From the NCBI GenBank assembly GCA_046329555.1, contig JAXLUK010000002.1:434001-498000 (forward strand): a stretch of DNA of 64,000 nucleotides, in the 5' to 3' direction. Every line of letters begins with the position of its first letter. The stretch's first letter is position 1. Of the stretch, positions 1-8,005 are shown in pieces. The notes beneath the pieces were generated by a model that was not told where the DNA came from, did no database searches, and saw only the letters and a program-made list of their open reading frames with translations. Source of the stretch: UBA1941 sp046329555 (GTDB taxonomy: Bacteria; Bacteroidota; Bacteroidia; Chitinophagales; LD1). The position numbers were made by a program, and so were the translations under genes.

Positions 1-969
1 GATCCGGAACGCCATTGCGTAGGACTGCGTGCAGATATGGACGCCCTGCCTATTCAGGAAGCGAATAAGACAGATTATGCATCTCAACTGCCAGGGAAAA
101 TGCATGCCTGCGGCCACGATTTTCACACTGCCAATTTATTGGCAGTAGCGCATGTATTGCATGAATTGCGTGAATCATGGAGCGGTAGCATTAAGTTTAT
201 TTTCCAGCCATCAGAAGAAAAAATGCCTAGTGGCGCAGCCGCCATGATTGCAGCCGGTGTGCTACAGGAACCGCGCGTTGATGCGCTTTTTGGCCTTCAC
301 GTTCACCCAGAATTACCCGCAGGAAATATCGGTTTTCGTGCAGGGAAATTCATGGCCTCGGCTGATGAGATTCATATCAACATTATTGGAAGAGGCGGTC
401 ACGCTGCTCAGCCATCTGCCTTCGTTTCTCCGTTGTTGATGGGGTCGGAAATCATTCGTGCGCTTCAGGTAAAAACCGATTTGTCGGTTCCGGTGGTTTT
501 ATCTTTTGGCCGATTCATGGCAGAAGGAGCTACTAATGTTATTCCTGAGCGTGCGGTGCTGGCGGGAACCTTGCGCTGTTTTGATGAAACCGTTCGCGCT
601 GAAATGCATCAGATGATTGCAGCAACTTGTTCGAATGTAGCCCATCAATTCGGTGGCCAATGTGAACTGCATCTTGAAAAAGGATATCCGGTTTTGGTGA
701 ATAATGAAACATTAACATCACAAGCTTCCCACATCTCAAGGCAACTATTCGGAGCAGAACAGGTTCATGATTTACCCATTAGAATGGGTGCCGAAGATTT
801 TGCGTATTATTCTCATGTGGTGCCTGCTTGTTTTTTCAGGGTGGGAACCGGCAATCCTGCCAAAGGAATCACCTCCGCTATTCATACGCCTACCTTTGAC
901 ATTGATGAATACGCATTTTTAGTGAGTATTGCGGCAATGGCCGGTTTCGCCATGGCGTTCCGCAAATAA
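1..969 (+). CDS. M20-family amidohydrolase (N-acyl-amino-acid/hippurate hydrolase type), 5' end outside window
   Basis: The reading frame is open from the first base, so the true start lies outside the window and 322 residues are visible. The family removes acyl groups from N-acylated amino acids using a two-metal centre. The start of the visible part carries the M20D motif LRADMDALPIQE, followed by the metal-binding HACGHD (visible residues 35-40) and a PSEE glutamate pair (about residue 70) that acts as general base. A lid-domain stretch GATNVIPERA and a C-terminal GAEDFAYY metal-ligand region also match. The next gene begins 12 bases downstream on the same strand. The substrate cannot be told from sequence. 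Confidence 0.9.
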   Translation, partial: DPERHCVGLRADMDALPIQEANKTDYASQLPGKMHACGHDFHTANLLAVAHVLHELRESWSGSIKFIFQPSEEKMPSGAAAMIAAGVLQEPRVDALFGLHVHPELPAGNIGFRAGKFMASADEIHINIIGRGGHAAQPSAFVSPLLMGSEIIRALQVKTDLSVPVVLSFGRFMAEGATNVIPERAVLAGTLRCFDETVRAEMHQMIAATCSNVAHQFGGQCELHLEKGYPVLVNNETLTSQASHISRQLFGAEQVHDLPIRMGAEDFAYYSHVVPACFFRVGTGNPAKGITSAIHTPTFDIDEYAFLVSIAAMAGFAMAFRK

Positions 970-981
970 TATCTTTGAAGC

Positions 982-2517
982 GTGCCTATTCTGGTTGAAA
1001 TAAAATTACCTGCGGAACATAGTACTGTTGCTGATATCAAACGCGTTGCATTGCAGAAAGCAGGCCTCTCTAATGACGATATGGCGCACCTTCAAATCCT
1101 GAAAAAGTCATTAGACGCCCGACAACGCGTGATTTATTTCCTTTTCAAGGTGGCATTATTCCGGCATGATGAAGTATTTTCAGACGCGTTGGAATTATTC
1201 CAACCGATGCCTGTTTCCAACCAGAAAACCTGCCATATCATAGGCAGCGGACCGGCCGGTATGTTCGCTGCATTGCAATTACTGGAACTAGGCATTAAAC
1301 CTGTTATCATTGAAAGAGGAAAGGGTGCCAGAGAACGCATCGCCGACCTTTCCGCTATACACAAAAAATTAATCATCGATCCCGAAAGCAATTACTGCTT
1401 TGGAGAAGGCGGCGCTGGCACGTACAGCGATGGTAAGTTATATACCAGAAGTGATAAACGCGGCAATCTCAAAAAGGTACTGGATGTATTTATCGCACAT
1501 GGCGCCGATCCAAAAATTCGGTATGAGGCGCATCCCCATATCGGCACCAATAAATTGCCGCGTATCATTGAGGCGATGCGGCAATCCATTTTAGATGCAG
1601 GCGGCGAAGTGCATTTCAACAAGAAGCTGGTAGATTTCACCATTCATCAGAACAACATTTCAAAATTGCATTTTGCAGATGGCGACAGCACCGATTGCCA
1701 ACAGGTTATTCTGGCTACAGGTCATTCTGCCCGCGATATTTTCGATTTACTTCATCGAAAAAACATGCTGATTGAAGCGAAGCCGTTTGCTTTAGGTGTT
1801 AGAATAGAACACCCACAAGAACTCATTGATCAACTCATGTATCGCCAACCAAGGGGCACTATATTGCCGCCCTCTTCTTACAGCCTGGTCACACAAGCAT
1901 GCGGCCGCGGCGTGTTTTCGTTTTGTATGTGTCCGGGCGGCGTGATTGCTCCTGCCGCAACGGCTGGCGGAGAAGTGGTAGTAAACGGCTGGAGTAGCAG
2001 TAAGCGCAATGGCCCTTTTGCCAACAGCGGCATGGTGGTTGCTGTGAATCCTGAAAACTGGAAATCGTTTGAAACGTATGGCCCCCTTGCGGCACTTGAG
2101 TTTCAGAAAAGTGTGGAGCAGCGCGCTTTTCAGGCAACGGGCAGCATACAGGCACCTGCGCAACGCGTAGAAGATTTCATACAACATAAAGTGTCAACTG
2201 ATTTACCCAAATGCTCCTATCAACCAGGATTAAAATCAGCGGATCTGGCTACCATCTTGCCCGATTTTGTAACGGCCAGCTTGCGAGAAGGTTTAATTGA
2301 TTTCGGTAAGAAGTTGAACGGCTACCGAACGAATGAAGCCTTGCTGCTTGGTGTAGAAAGCCGAACCAGCAGTCCTGTTCGCATTCCCCGAGATAAACAT
2401 TCACTACGTCATCCGCAAATTGCGAATTTGTTGCCTTGTGGCGAAGGCGCTGGTTATGCCGGAGGAATTGTGAGCGCCGCTATGGACGGTATGGCTTGCG
2501 CCAAGGCCGTTTGGTAA
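982..2517 (+). CDS. FAD-dependent dehydrogenase/oxidoreductase (COG2509-like)
   Basis: 511 residues starting at GTG; no better ATG lies near the conserved N-terminal domain. After about 85 residues of N-terminal domain comes a Rossmann FAD-binding motif, GSGPAGMFAA, then the family signature YCFGEGGAGTYSDGKLYTR. A C-terminal GEGAGYAGGIVSAAMDG completes the flavin site. The length and domain order match the uncharacterised FAD-dependent dehydrogenases found across Bacteroidota. Substrate unknown. It lies 12 bases after the amidohydrolase and 37 bases before the HIT gene, so co-transcription is likely. Confidence 0.87.
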   Translation: MPILVEIKLPAEHSTVADIKRVALQKAGLSNDDMAHLQILKKSLDARQRVIYFLFKVALFRHDEVFSDALELFQPMPVSNQKTCHIIGSGPAGMFAALQLLELGIKPVIIERGKGARERIADLSAIHKKLIIDPESNYCFGEGGAGTYSDGKLYTRSDKRGNLKKVLDVFIAHGADPKIRYEAHPHIGTNKLPRIIEAMRQSILDAGGEVHFNKKLVDFTIHQNNISKLHFADGDSTDCQQVILATGHSARDIFDLLHRKNMLIEAKPFALGVRIEHPQELIDQLMYRQPRGTILPPSSYSLVTQACGRGVFSFCMCPGGVIAPAATAGGEVVVNGWSSSKRNGPFANSGMVVAVNPENWKSFETYGPLAALEFQKSVEQRAFQATGSIQAPAQRVEDFIQHKVSTDLPKCSYQPGLKSADLATILPDFVTASLREGLIDFGKKLNGYRTNEALLLGVESRTSSPVRIPRDKHSLRHPQIANLLPCGEGAGYAGGIVSAAMDGMACAKAVW

Positions 2518-2554
2518 AGTCGCCGCATTTTTACAGGTTGCCGAAAATATTTGT

Positions 2555-2950
2555 ATGCCTACCATTTTTACCCGCATCATCAACGGTGAAATTCCCTCTT
2601 ATCAGGTTGCAGAAGATGATCATTTTTTTGCATTTCTGGATATTGCACCGCTTGCGAAAGGACATGTTTTAGTAGTGCCGAAGCAAGAAGTAGATTACAT
2701 TTTTGATGAAGATGAAACGCTTTATCAGGCGCACTTTTTATTTGCCCGGCGGGTGGCGCGTGCCATTGAGAAAGCAGTGCCTTGCGAACGTATCGGCATA
2801 GCCGTAGTTGGCCTGGAAGTGCCGCACGCACACATCCATCTTATTCCTTTGCAGAAAAACGGTTCAATCAATTTTCACGATGCTAAGTTGCGTCTGGAAA
2901 AAGAAGAAATGGTGGCGCTGGCCATGGCGATTAAAAATCACTTCTCATGA
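2555..2950 (+). CDS. HIT-family nucleotide hydrolase (HinT-like)
   Basis: 131 residues, a single HIT domain. The N-terminus (IFTRIINGEIPSYQVAEDD) is typical of HinT/Hit-like AMP-lysine or dinucleotide hydrolases. The catalytic histidine triad is visible as HAHIHL (H-x-H-x-H) near residue 91. These small homodimeric enzymes hydrolyse adenosine phosphoramidates in the cytoplasm. The stop codon overlaps the next start as ATGA, indicating translational coupling to the flavin oxidoreductase. Confidence 0.92.
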   Translation: MPTIFTRIINGEIPSYQVAEDDHFFAFLDIAPLAKGHVLVVPKQEVDYIFDEDETLYQAHFLFARRVARAIEKAVPCERIGIAVVGLEVPHAHIHLIPLQKNGSINFHDAKLRLEKEEMVALAMAIKNHFS

Positions 2951-3885
2951 AAAATCGTATATCCGCTCTATTCGGAATAGAGTATCCAATCATTCAGGCC
3001 GGTATGATCTGGTGCAGCGGTTGGGAATTGGCTAGTGCCGTTAGTAATGCTGGTGGTTTAGGAGTTATCGGTGCGGGTTCAATGTATCCGGATATTTTGC
3101 GCGAACAAATCCGCAAGTGTAAGGCGGCCACAAAAAAACCTTTTGCTGTCAATCTTCCCTTATTATATCCCGATATCGACAAACATATCAGTATTATTAT
3201 CGAAGAACAGGTGCCCATCGTTTTTACTTCAGCAGGTTCTCCCAAAACCTGGACTGCCGTATTACAGGAAAAAGGCATTACGGTGGTGCACGTTTGCGCA
3301 TCATCGGTTCTGGCAAAAAAATGTGAAGCTGCCGGTGTAAATGCGGTGGTTGCTGAAGGATTTGAAGCAGGCGGGCATAACGGTCGTGAAGAAACCACCA
3401 CGCTTTGTCTGATTCCGGCCGTGCGCGAGGCGGTTCAACTGCCGCTGATAGCCGCGGGTGGCATCGCAACGGGCAAGCAGATGTTGGCCGCTTTTGCATT
3501 AGGAGCAGAAGCGGTTCAAATGGGAACACGCTTCGTGTGTAGTCTGGAATCCAGCGCTCATGCAGCTTTCAAAGAAAAGGTGCGCTCGCTGAATGAAGGT
3601 GACACGCAACTATCACTAAAAAAAGTAGTACCCGTTCGGCTGGTAAAAAATCCTTTCTATCAAAAAATCCAGGAAGCTGAAGACCACGGCGCCAACGCTG
3701 CTCAATTGAGTGAAATTTTGGGGCGTGCACGTGCTAAAAAGGGCATGTTTGAAGGAGATATGGAAGAAGGTGAATTAGAAATTGGGCAAGCATCTGCGCT
3801 CGTTCGCGACATTCTTCCCGCAGCAACCATAGTTCAGGATGTTTGGCGCGAATTTGAAGCAGCCAGGAAGGCGTTAGCTGATTAA
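2947..3885 (+). CDS. NAD(P)H-dependent flavin oxidoreductase / nitronate monooxygenase family
   Basis: 312 residues with a TIM-barrel FMN enzyme pattern. The N-terminus reads IEYPIIQAGMIWCSGWELA, followed by GGLGVIGAGSM. Mid-protein EGFEAGGHNG and the phosphate-binding AAGGIATGKQMLAAFALGA are typical of 2-nitropropane dioxygenase-like proteins, including FabK relatives. It overlaps the HIT gene by four bases. Its stop overlaps the convergent minus-strand gene by four bases, leaving no room for a terminator. The physiological substrate is uncertain; detoxification of nitronates is the family assignment. Confidence 0.88.
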   Translation: MKNRISALFGIEYPIIQAGMIWCSGWELASAVSNAGGLGVIGAGSMYPDILREQIRKCKAATKKPFAVNLPLLYPDIDKHISIIIEEQVPIVFTSAGSPKTWTAVLQEKGITVVHVCASSVLAKKCEAAGVNAVVAEGFEAGGHNGREETTTLCLIPAVREAVQLPLIAAGGIATGKQMLAAFALGAEAVQMGTRFVCSLESSAHAAFKEKVRSLNEGDTQLSLKKVVPVRLVKNPFYQKIQEAEDHGANAAQLSEILGRARAKKGMFEGDMEEGELEIGQASALVRDILPAATIVQDVWREFEAARKALAD

Positions 3886-4346
3886 TGTGGCGCTCCGGGC
3901 ACGGTTGATCCCGGTGTGTTTTTAGGCAACCAGCAGCCTTCATACTTAAAGGCCAGTTTAGCGTAATAATCGCTGCTATAGTGCGCTACACGGTCGATTG
4001 TGGCATCCACTTCTGATTGCCCCAAACCAGCGGCCTCACGCAAGCTCAGCACATACAACCATTCGCCCTTCTTGCACATCCACGAACCATACATGCTGTG
4101 ATTTATTTCAAGCAAATTCTGGTAAAATTCGTCGGCGCGCTTATCGGGCACGGCGCACAACGGGCTCATCACCTGAAAGTAAAAGCGCTCTGGTGCTGTA
4201 GGGAAATTGAAAACATCAATCCAAACCGTGGCATCCTTAACAGTGAAAGACCACTGTCCGGCTTTTTCGCCCCGTGTTTTGGCCAGATCTAATTTCAATC
4301 CTTCCAGACTTTTTTCTACTAAGGCAGCAGTTTCTTCGAATGTCAT
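3882..4346 (-). CDS. YbjN-domain-like hypothetical protein
   Basis: 154 residues from ATG at 4346. An upstream in-frame ATG at 4409 would add a 21-residue, low-quality extension, so the internal start is preferred. The protein has no signal peptide. It shows the alternating strand/helix layout of the YbjN/type III chaperone-like fold: a TWIDVFNFP strand, a YFQVMSPLC strand, a LLEINHSMYGSWM helix, then a LYVLSLREAAGL strand. Function is not known; such proteins are suspected folding or chaperone-like factors. It ends convergently with, and overlapping, the flavin oxidoreductase gene. Confidence 0.65.
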   Translation of the reverse strand: MTFEETAALVEKSLEGLKLDLAKTRGEKAGQWSFTVKDATVWIDVFNFPTAPERFYFQVMSPLCAVPDKRADEFYQNLLEINHSMYGSWMCKKGEWLYVLSLREAAGLGQSEVDATIDRVAHYSSDYYAKLAFKYEGCWLPKNTPGSTVPGAPH

Positions 4347-4469
4347 GACGTCAAATGTTCGCCCGAATATAGTGTTTTCGCGGCTATCGATATGCCGCTG
4401 GTCAGGCATTTCGCCCGTACAAATACAATTTATAGCTTATCTTTACCCGTCCAACAAATCCCCATAAGC

Positions 4470-4877
4470 ATGTTTGGAAAAAACGAGAAAACAGCCGCTT
4501 CACCTAAGGCCATGAATCAACTCGGCGCCGGTACGGTAATATCGGGCGATTTGAATTCGGATGCGGACATCCGCATCGATGGCAAGATTAATGGCAATGT
4601 AACTACCAAGGGTAAGCTTGTACTAGGCTCCAGCGGCCAGATTGAAGGCGATGTTCGTTGCGAAAATGGTTATATTGAAGGACGGATAAACGGCCGTGTA
4701 GAAGCTTCGGAGCTGCTGATTCTGAACAAAACCGCGCTGATTAATGGCGATTTGGTGATTAAAAAATTAGTGGTGGAAGAAGGCGCCAAGTTCAATGGGA
4801 AATGTACGATGGGCGTGCAAATCAACCGTAACGAGGAAACCACCTCTCCGGCTCGCACCATTTCAAAAGCAGTATAA
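4470..4877 (+). CDS. Bactofilin (polymer-forming cytoskeletal protein)
   Basis: 135 residues starting at ATG 4470. A longer in-frame ORF begins at 4392, but its extra residues are not bactofilin-like. The central part (about residues 20-105) is the right-handed beta-helix typical of bactofilins: regularly spaced short hydrophobic strands such as GTVISGDLNSDADIRIDGKI and GKLVLGSSGQIEGDVRCENG. Bactofilins polymerise without nucleotide and scaffold envelope or cell-shape enzymes. The flanking tails are short and polar. The next gene starts directly on the base after the stop codon, so the two are almost certainly co-transcribed. Confidence 0.9.
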   Translation: MFGKNEKTAASPKAMNQLGAGTVISGDLNSDADIRIDGKINGNVTTKGKLVLGSSGQIEGDVRCENGYIEGRINGRVEASELLILNKTALINGDLVIKKLVVEEGAKFNGKCTMGVQINRNEETTSPARTISKAV

Positions 4878-6119
4878 ATGGCTATTGTAAAACCGTTCCG
4901 CGGGCTTCGTCCGGTGGAAAATCTGGCAGCAGAAGTGGCCGCCTTGCCCTATGATGTGATGAGCAGTGCTGAAGCGCGGATTATGGCCTCCGGCAAACCC
5001 CATTCGTTCTTACATGTAAGTCGTGCAGAAATTGATTTGCCAGAAACGGTAGATGTACACAGCGCAGCCGTGTACGAGAAAGCGCGCGACAATTTTAAAA
5101 AGATGATCGCAGGTGGGGTGTTAAAACAAGATGCTCAGCCTTACTATTACGCCTATGCGCAAACTATGAATGGCAGACGCCAGTTGGGTTTGGTAGGATG
5201 CAGTTCAATTGAAGATTACTTCAACAATACCATCCGTAAACATGAATTTACTCGACCAGAAAAGGAGCTCGACCGCATTGAACACATGAAAGCCGTACAG
5301 GCGCACGTTGGCCCTATTTTTCTAACCTACCAACCGCATCAGCAATTGCGAAGTTGGTTGCTGGAAACGGCGTCGAAGCAACCCGTTTACGACTTCACGG
5401 CCGAAGACGGCATTCGTCATACCGTTTGGGTAATTGATGATACCGAGAAAGTAGCTGCCATCGAAAAACTGTTTCAGCAAGAAATTCCATACACCTACAT
5501 AGCCGATGGCCATCACCGCACCGCATCGGCGGCGAAAGTTGGTGAGGCCATGAAAATGTCGAATCCGCAACACACGGGTAGCGAAGAATATAACTTCTTC
5601 TTATCCGTATTATTTGCTGCCGATGAATTAGCCATCATGGATTACAATCGTGTGGTGAAGGATTTGAATGGCTTGTCAGACGAAGAATTTTTTCAGCGGG
5701 TACAAGAGCAATTTTTGTTAGAAGAAGTAAATCACGACAAACGTCAGCCTGCGCAACTACATCACATCACCTGTTACCGCAATAAGCGCTGGTATTTATT
5801 GCAACCGAAGCCCGGAACTTTTGAGCATAGCCCTACAGGCGTATTAGATGTAAGCATTTTACAGGAGAACCTGTTGAGGCCGATATTGGCAATTGATGAC
5901 CCACGCACAAACAACCGGATTGAATTTGTTGGCGGCATTCGAGGTTTAGATGAATTGGAGAAACGCGTCAATAGTGGCGAAATGGCTATTGCCTTTGCGC
6001 TATATCCGGTATCGCTACAACAATTAATTGATATTGCAGATAGCGGCGAGGTCATGCCTCCCAAATCTACTTGGTTCGAACCTAAACTCCGCGATGGATT
6101 GCTGAGTCATTTGTTTTGA
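4878..6119 (+). CDS. DUF1015 family protein
   Basis: 413 residues. The N-terminus (VKPFRGLRPVENLAAEVAALPYDVMSSAEA) and the central signature YIADGHHRTASA define the DUF1015 family. This family is widespread in bacteria, and some homologues have a ParB/sulfiredoxin-like nucleotide-binding fold related to free-serine kinases; that link is family knowledge and is not demonstrated here. The ATG follows the bactofilin stop with no gap. The TGA overlaps the TTG start of the histidine kinase gene, so all three may share a transcript. No serine-biosynthesis genes are nearby. Confidence 0.88.
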   Translation: MAIVKPFRGLRPVENLAAEVAALPYDVMSSAEARIMASGKPHSFLHVSRAEIDLPETVDVHSAAVYEKARDNFKKMIAGGVLKQDAQPYYYAYAQTMNGRRQLGLVGCSSIEDYFNNTIRKHEFTRPEKELDRIEHMKAVQAHVGPIFLTYQPHQQLRSWLLETASKQPVYDFTAEDGIRHTVWVIDDTEKVAAIEKLFQQEIPYTYIADGHHRTASAAKVGEAMKMSNPQHTGSEEYNFFLSVLFAADELAIMDYNRVVKDLNGLSDEEFFQRVQEQFLLEEVNHDKRQPAQLHHITCYRNKRWYLLQPKPGTFEHSPTGVLDVSILQENLLRPILAIDDPRTNNRIEFVGGIRGLDELEKRVNSGEMAIAFALYPVSLQQLIDIADSGEVMPPKSTWFEPKLRDGLLSHLF

Positions 6120-7192
6120 AACAGAAAAAGCATAATCCGCTTTCATTGCCGGCGCAATGTGTGGCCGGTATACTTAGCGTTGTAATAATTGCAACCGTTG
6201 CCTTTTTCTTCAACAATATCTTCAGTTATCAAGGCGTAGCTTTAATATTGATGTTGGCGGTATCAGTAAATGCGATATTGTTTGACATGACCGCCGTATT
6301 GCTAACCGCGGCCTGTAGTGCCTTAATCTGGGACTATTTTTTCATTCCGCCGCGTTTTACTTTTCGCATTAATCAGGCAGAAGACGTGTTGCTTTTTGTG
6401 ATGTATTTTGTGATCGCTTTACTACATGCGGTGCTGACAACAAAAATCAGACAAGCTGAGAAGAAAGCCTTCGAGAAAGAAGAACAGGAAAAATCAATTC
6501 AGCTCTTTCAAAGCGTATTGAACTCGCTTTCGCATGAAATCAGAACACCTTTATCCACTTTGCTTACTGGTGTTGACACTTTGAAAAACATCGGCATTCA
6601 GGAAGATAAAGCGCTCACCAAAGAGATTCTGCAAGACATGACCACAGCAGCCGGCGAACTGAATCAGCAAGTGGAGCAACTGTTGCGCATGAACCGCATT
6701 GAAGCGGGTATGATTAAATTACAGGCAGATTGGTGTGATATCAACGAATTGTTGCATTCGGTTATTAGCAAGGCGCAATCGCCATCACACCAAATTAATT
6801 TTGCTGAGAATGAATCTTTGCCCCTATTTAAAGTGGATGCCTGGTTATTGGGTCAGGCCATAGAAAACGTATTGTTCAATGGCTTAAAGCATACACCGGC
6901 GGGATGCACCATTTCTATAACAGCCGCTTATGAAGCGCGGTGTTTAGTTATTACCGTAAGCGACAATGGTCCTGGACTTTTGGAGTCAGATATCCCCCGG
7001 TTATTTGAAAAGTTCTTCAGAGGCGAAGGTGCGCGCCAAACCGGAATAGGTTTAGGCCTGAGCATTGCGCAAGGATTTGTTTTAGCGCATAATGGCACGC
7101 TTCGCGCCTGGAATGGCGCAAATGGCGGTGCAATTTTTGAATTCCGAATTCCGGCAACCACCAATTTCATCAATAAACTGCATCATGAATAA
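6116..7192 (+). CDS. KdpD-like sensor histidine kinase (DUF4118 membrane domain, no N-terminal KdpD domain)
   Basis: 358 residues from a TTG start that overlaps the preceding TGA. No ATG precedes the first membrane helix, so TTG is needed to keep the four-helix sensor domain. Four hydrophobic segments (about 11-32, 38-55, 57-78 and 91-108) match the DUF4118 domain of KdpD, including the WDYFFIPPRFTF loop. A HisKA domain follows, with phospho-acceptor His140 in SHEIRTPLS, then an ATPase domain with DNGPG and GIGLGLSIA. The KdpD and USP-like N-terminal domains of full-length KdpD are absent. The response regulator gene overlaps its 3' end by eight bases. Confidence 0.88.
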   Translation: MKQKKHNPLSLPAQCVAGILSVVIIATVAFFFNNIFSYQGVALILMLAVSVNAILFDMTAVLLTAACSALIWDYFFIPPRFTFRINQAEDVLLFVMYFVIALLHAVLTTKIRQAEKKAFEKEEQEKSIQLFQSVLNSLSHEIRTPLSTLLTGVDTLKNIGIQEDKALTKEILQDMTTAAGELNQQVEQLLRMNRIEAGMIKLQADWCDINELLHSVISKAQSPSHQINFAENESLPLFKVDAWLLGQAIENVLFNGLKHTPAGCTISITAAYEARCLVITVSDNGPGLLESDIPRLFEKFFRGEGARQTGIGLGLSIAQGFVLAHNGTLRAWNGANGGAIFEFRIPATTNFINKLHHE

Positions 7193-7874
7193 CCCACTCA
7201 TTTTGGTAATTGACGATGAAGCCGCAATCCGCCGTTTATTGCGCATCAATCTAGAAAATGAACATTACCAAGTTGTAGAAGCCGGAACAGCCGCAACCGG
7301 AATAGCCCTGGCGGCAGCGCAACGACCGGATTTAATTTTGCTAGACATTGGACTACCTGATCAGTCGGGGCACGATGTTTTACAAGAAATCAAGCTTTGG
7401 TACTCGCGGCCGGTACTCATTTTGTCGGCGCTTAACAACGAAAAAGACATTGTTCTGGCGTTAGATCGAGGTGCTGCCGACTATCTTACCAAACCGTTTC
7501 GCACTGGGGAGTTACTGGCCCGAATCAGGGCAGCATTAAGGCGCGCTATGCCCGAGGTGGCCGCAGAAAGTATAATTACGTTCGGCAAGCTGCAAATTGA
7601 CCTTGCTCGTCGTGCTGTTTGGAAAGAAGGATATCTATTAAAACTAACCAATACAGAATATCAGCTACTCGCATTCTTTGTTCGTCACGACGGCTGCGTA
7701 CTTACCCACCGGCACCTGCTTCAGGAACTTTGGGGCAGTTCTTTTGTTGAAGAAACACAGTACCTGCGCGTGTTCGTGAATACGCTGCGCAAAAAAATCG
7801 AAGACCACCCCAACCAACCTGCACATATCATTACGGAAACCGGGGTTGGCTATCGCTTCGTGTCTTCTTTATAA
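7185..7874 (+). CDS. OmpR/PhoB-family response regulator (KdpE-like)
   Basis: 229 residues from ATG 7185; an in-frame ORF reaching further upstream lies inside the kinase gene and is not conserved. The receiver domain shows the acidic pair at 10-11, phospho-acceptor Asp54 in LILLDIGLP, Ser81 and Lys103 in LTKPF. The C-terminal half is a winged-helix DNA-binding domain, with ending motif TETGVGYRF. Order and overlap with the KdpD-like kinase make a cognate two-component pair. The last repeat-like bases of the gene form part of a phased direct-repeat array leading to the porin gene. Confidence 0.92.
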   Translation: MNNPLILVIDDEAAIRRLLRINLENEHYQVVEAGTAATGIALAAAQRPDLILLDIGLPDQSGHDVLQEIKLWYSRPVLILSALNNEKDIVLALDRGAADYLTKPFRTGELLARIRAALRRAMPEVAAESIITFGKLQIDLARRAVWKEGYLLKLTNTEYQLLAFFVRHDGCVLTHRHLLQELWGSSFVEETQYLRVFVNTLRKKIEDHPNQPAHIITETGVGYRFVSSL

Positions 7875-7932
7875 TTTCTTTATACCTTTTGATTAGTTCT
7901 TATAGGGTCTTTATGCGCTGAAGGGAAATTTG
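7865..7932 (+). promoter_or_regulatory. Phased direct repeats (putative KdpE-like regulator boxes) and -7-like element before the porin gene
   Basis: TTCTTTATA occurs at 7865-7873 and exactly again at 7876-7884 (11-base period). Degenerate copies follow: TTCTTATA at 7897-7904 and GTCTTTAT at 7907-7914. Start-to-start distances of 11, 21 and 10 bases keep all copies on one helix face, as in sites of OmpR/PhoB regulators. GAAATTTG at 7925-7932 resembles the Bacteroidota -7 box TAnnTTTG, with no TTG at the -33 position, as expected for an activator-dependent promoter. The assignment to the adjacent regulator is inference. Confidence 0.5.
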
Positions 7933-7957
7933 CATCCAACATCAGCAATAATGCGAT

Positions 7958-7996
7958 ACGCCAGCAGGTGGCGTTGGCAACATGTCATTGCATGTT
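7958..7996 (+). other. Two short hairpins in the porin 5' leader
   Basis: ACGCCA/TGGCGT (7958-7974, five-base loop) and AACATG/CATGTT (7979-7996, six-base loop) are perfect six-pair inverted repeats. They lie in the roughly 70-base leader between the putative promoter and the ATG at 8006. They may influence message stability or translation. No known riboswitch is recognised. Confidence 0.3.
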
Positions 7997-8005
7997 AGGA
8001 AAAAT

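Noticed and set aside
1792..2187. Reading frames antisense to the FAD-dependent dehydrogenase
   Set aside because: They lie fully inside a well-supported gene on the other strand and show no protein-like features.
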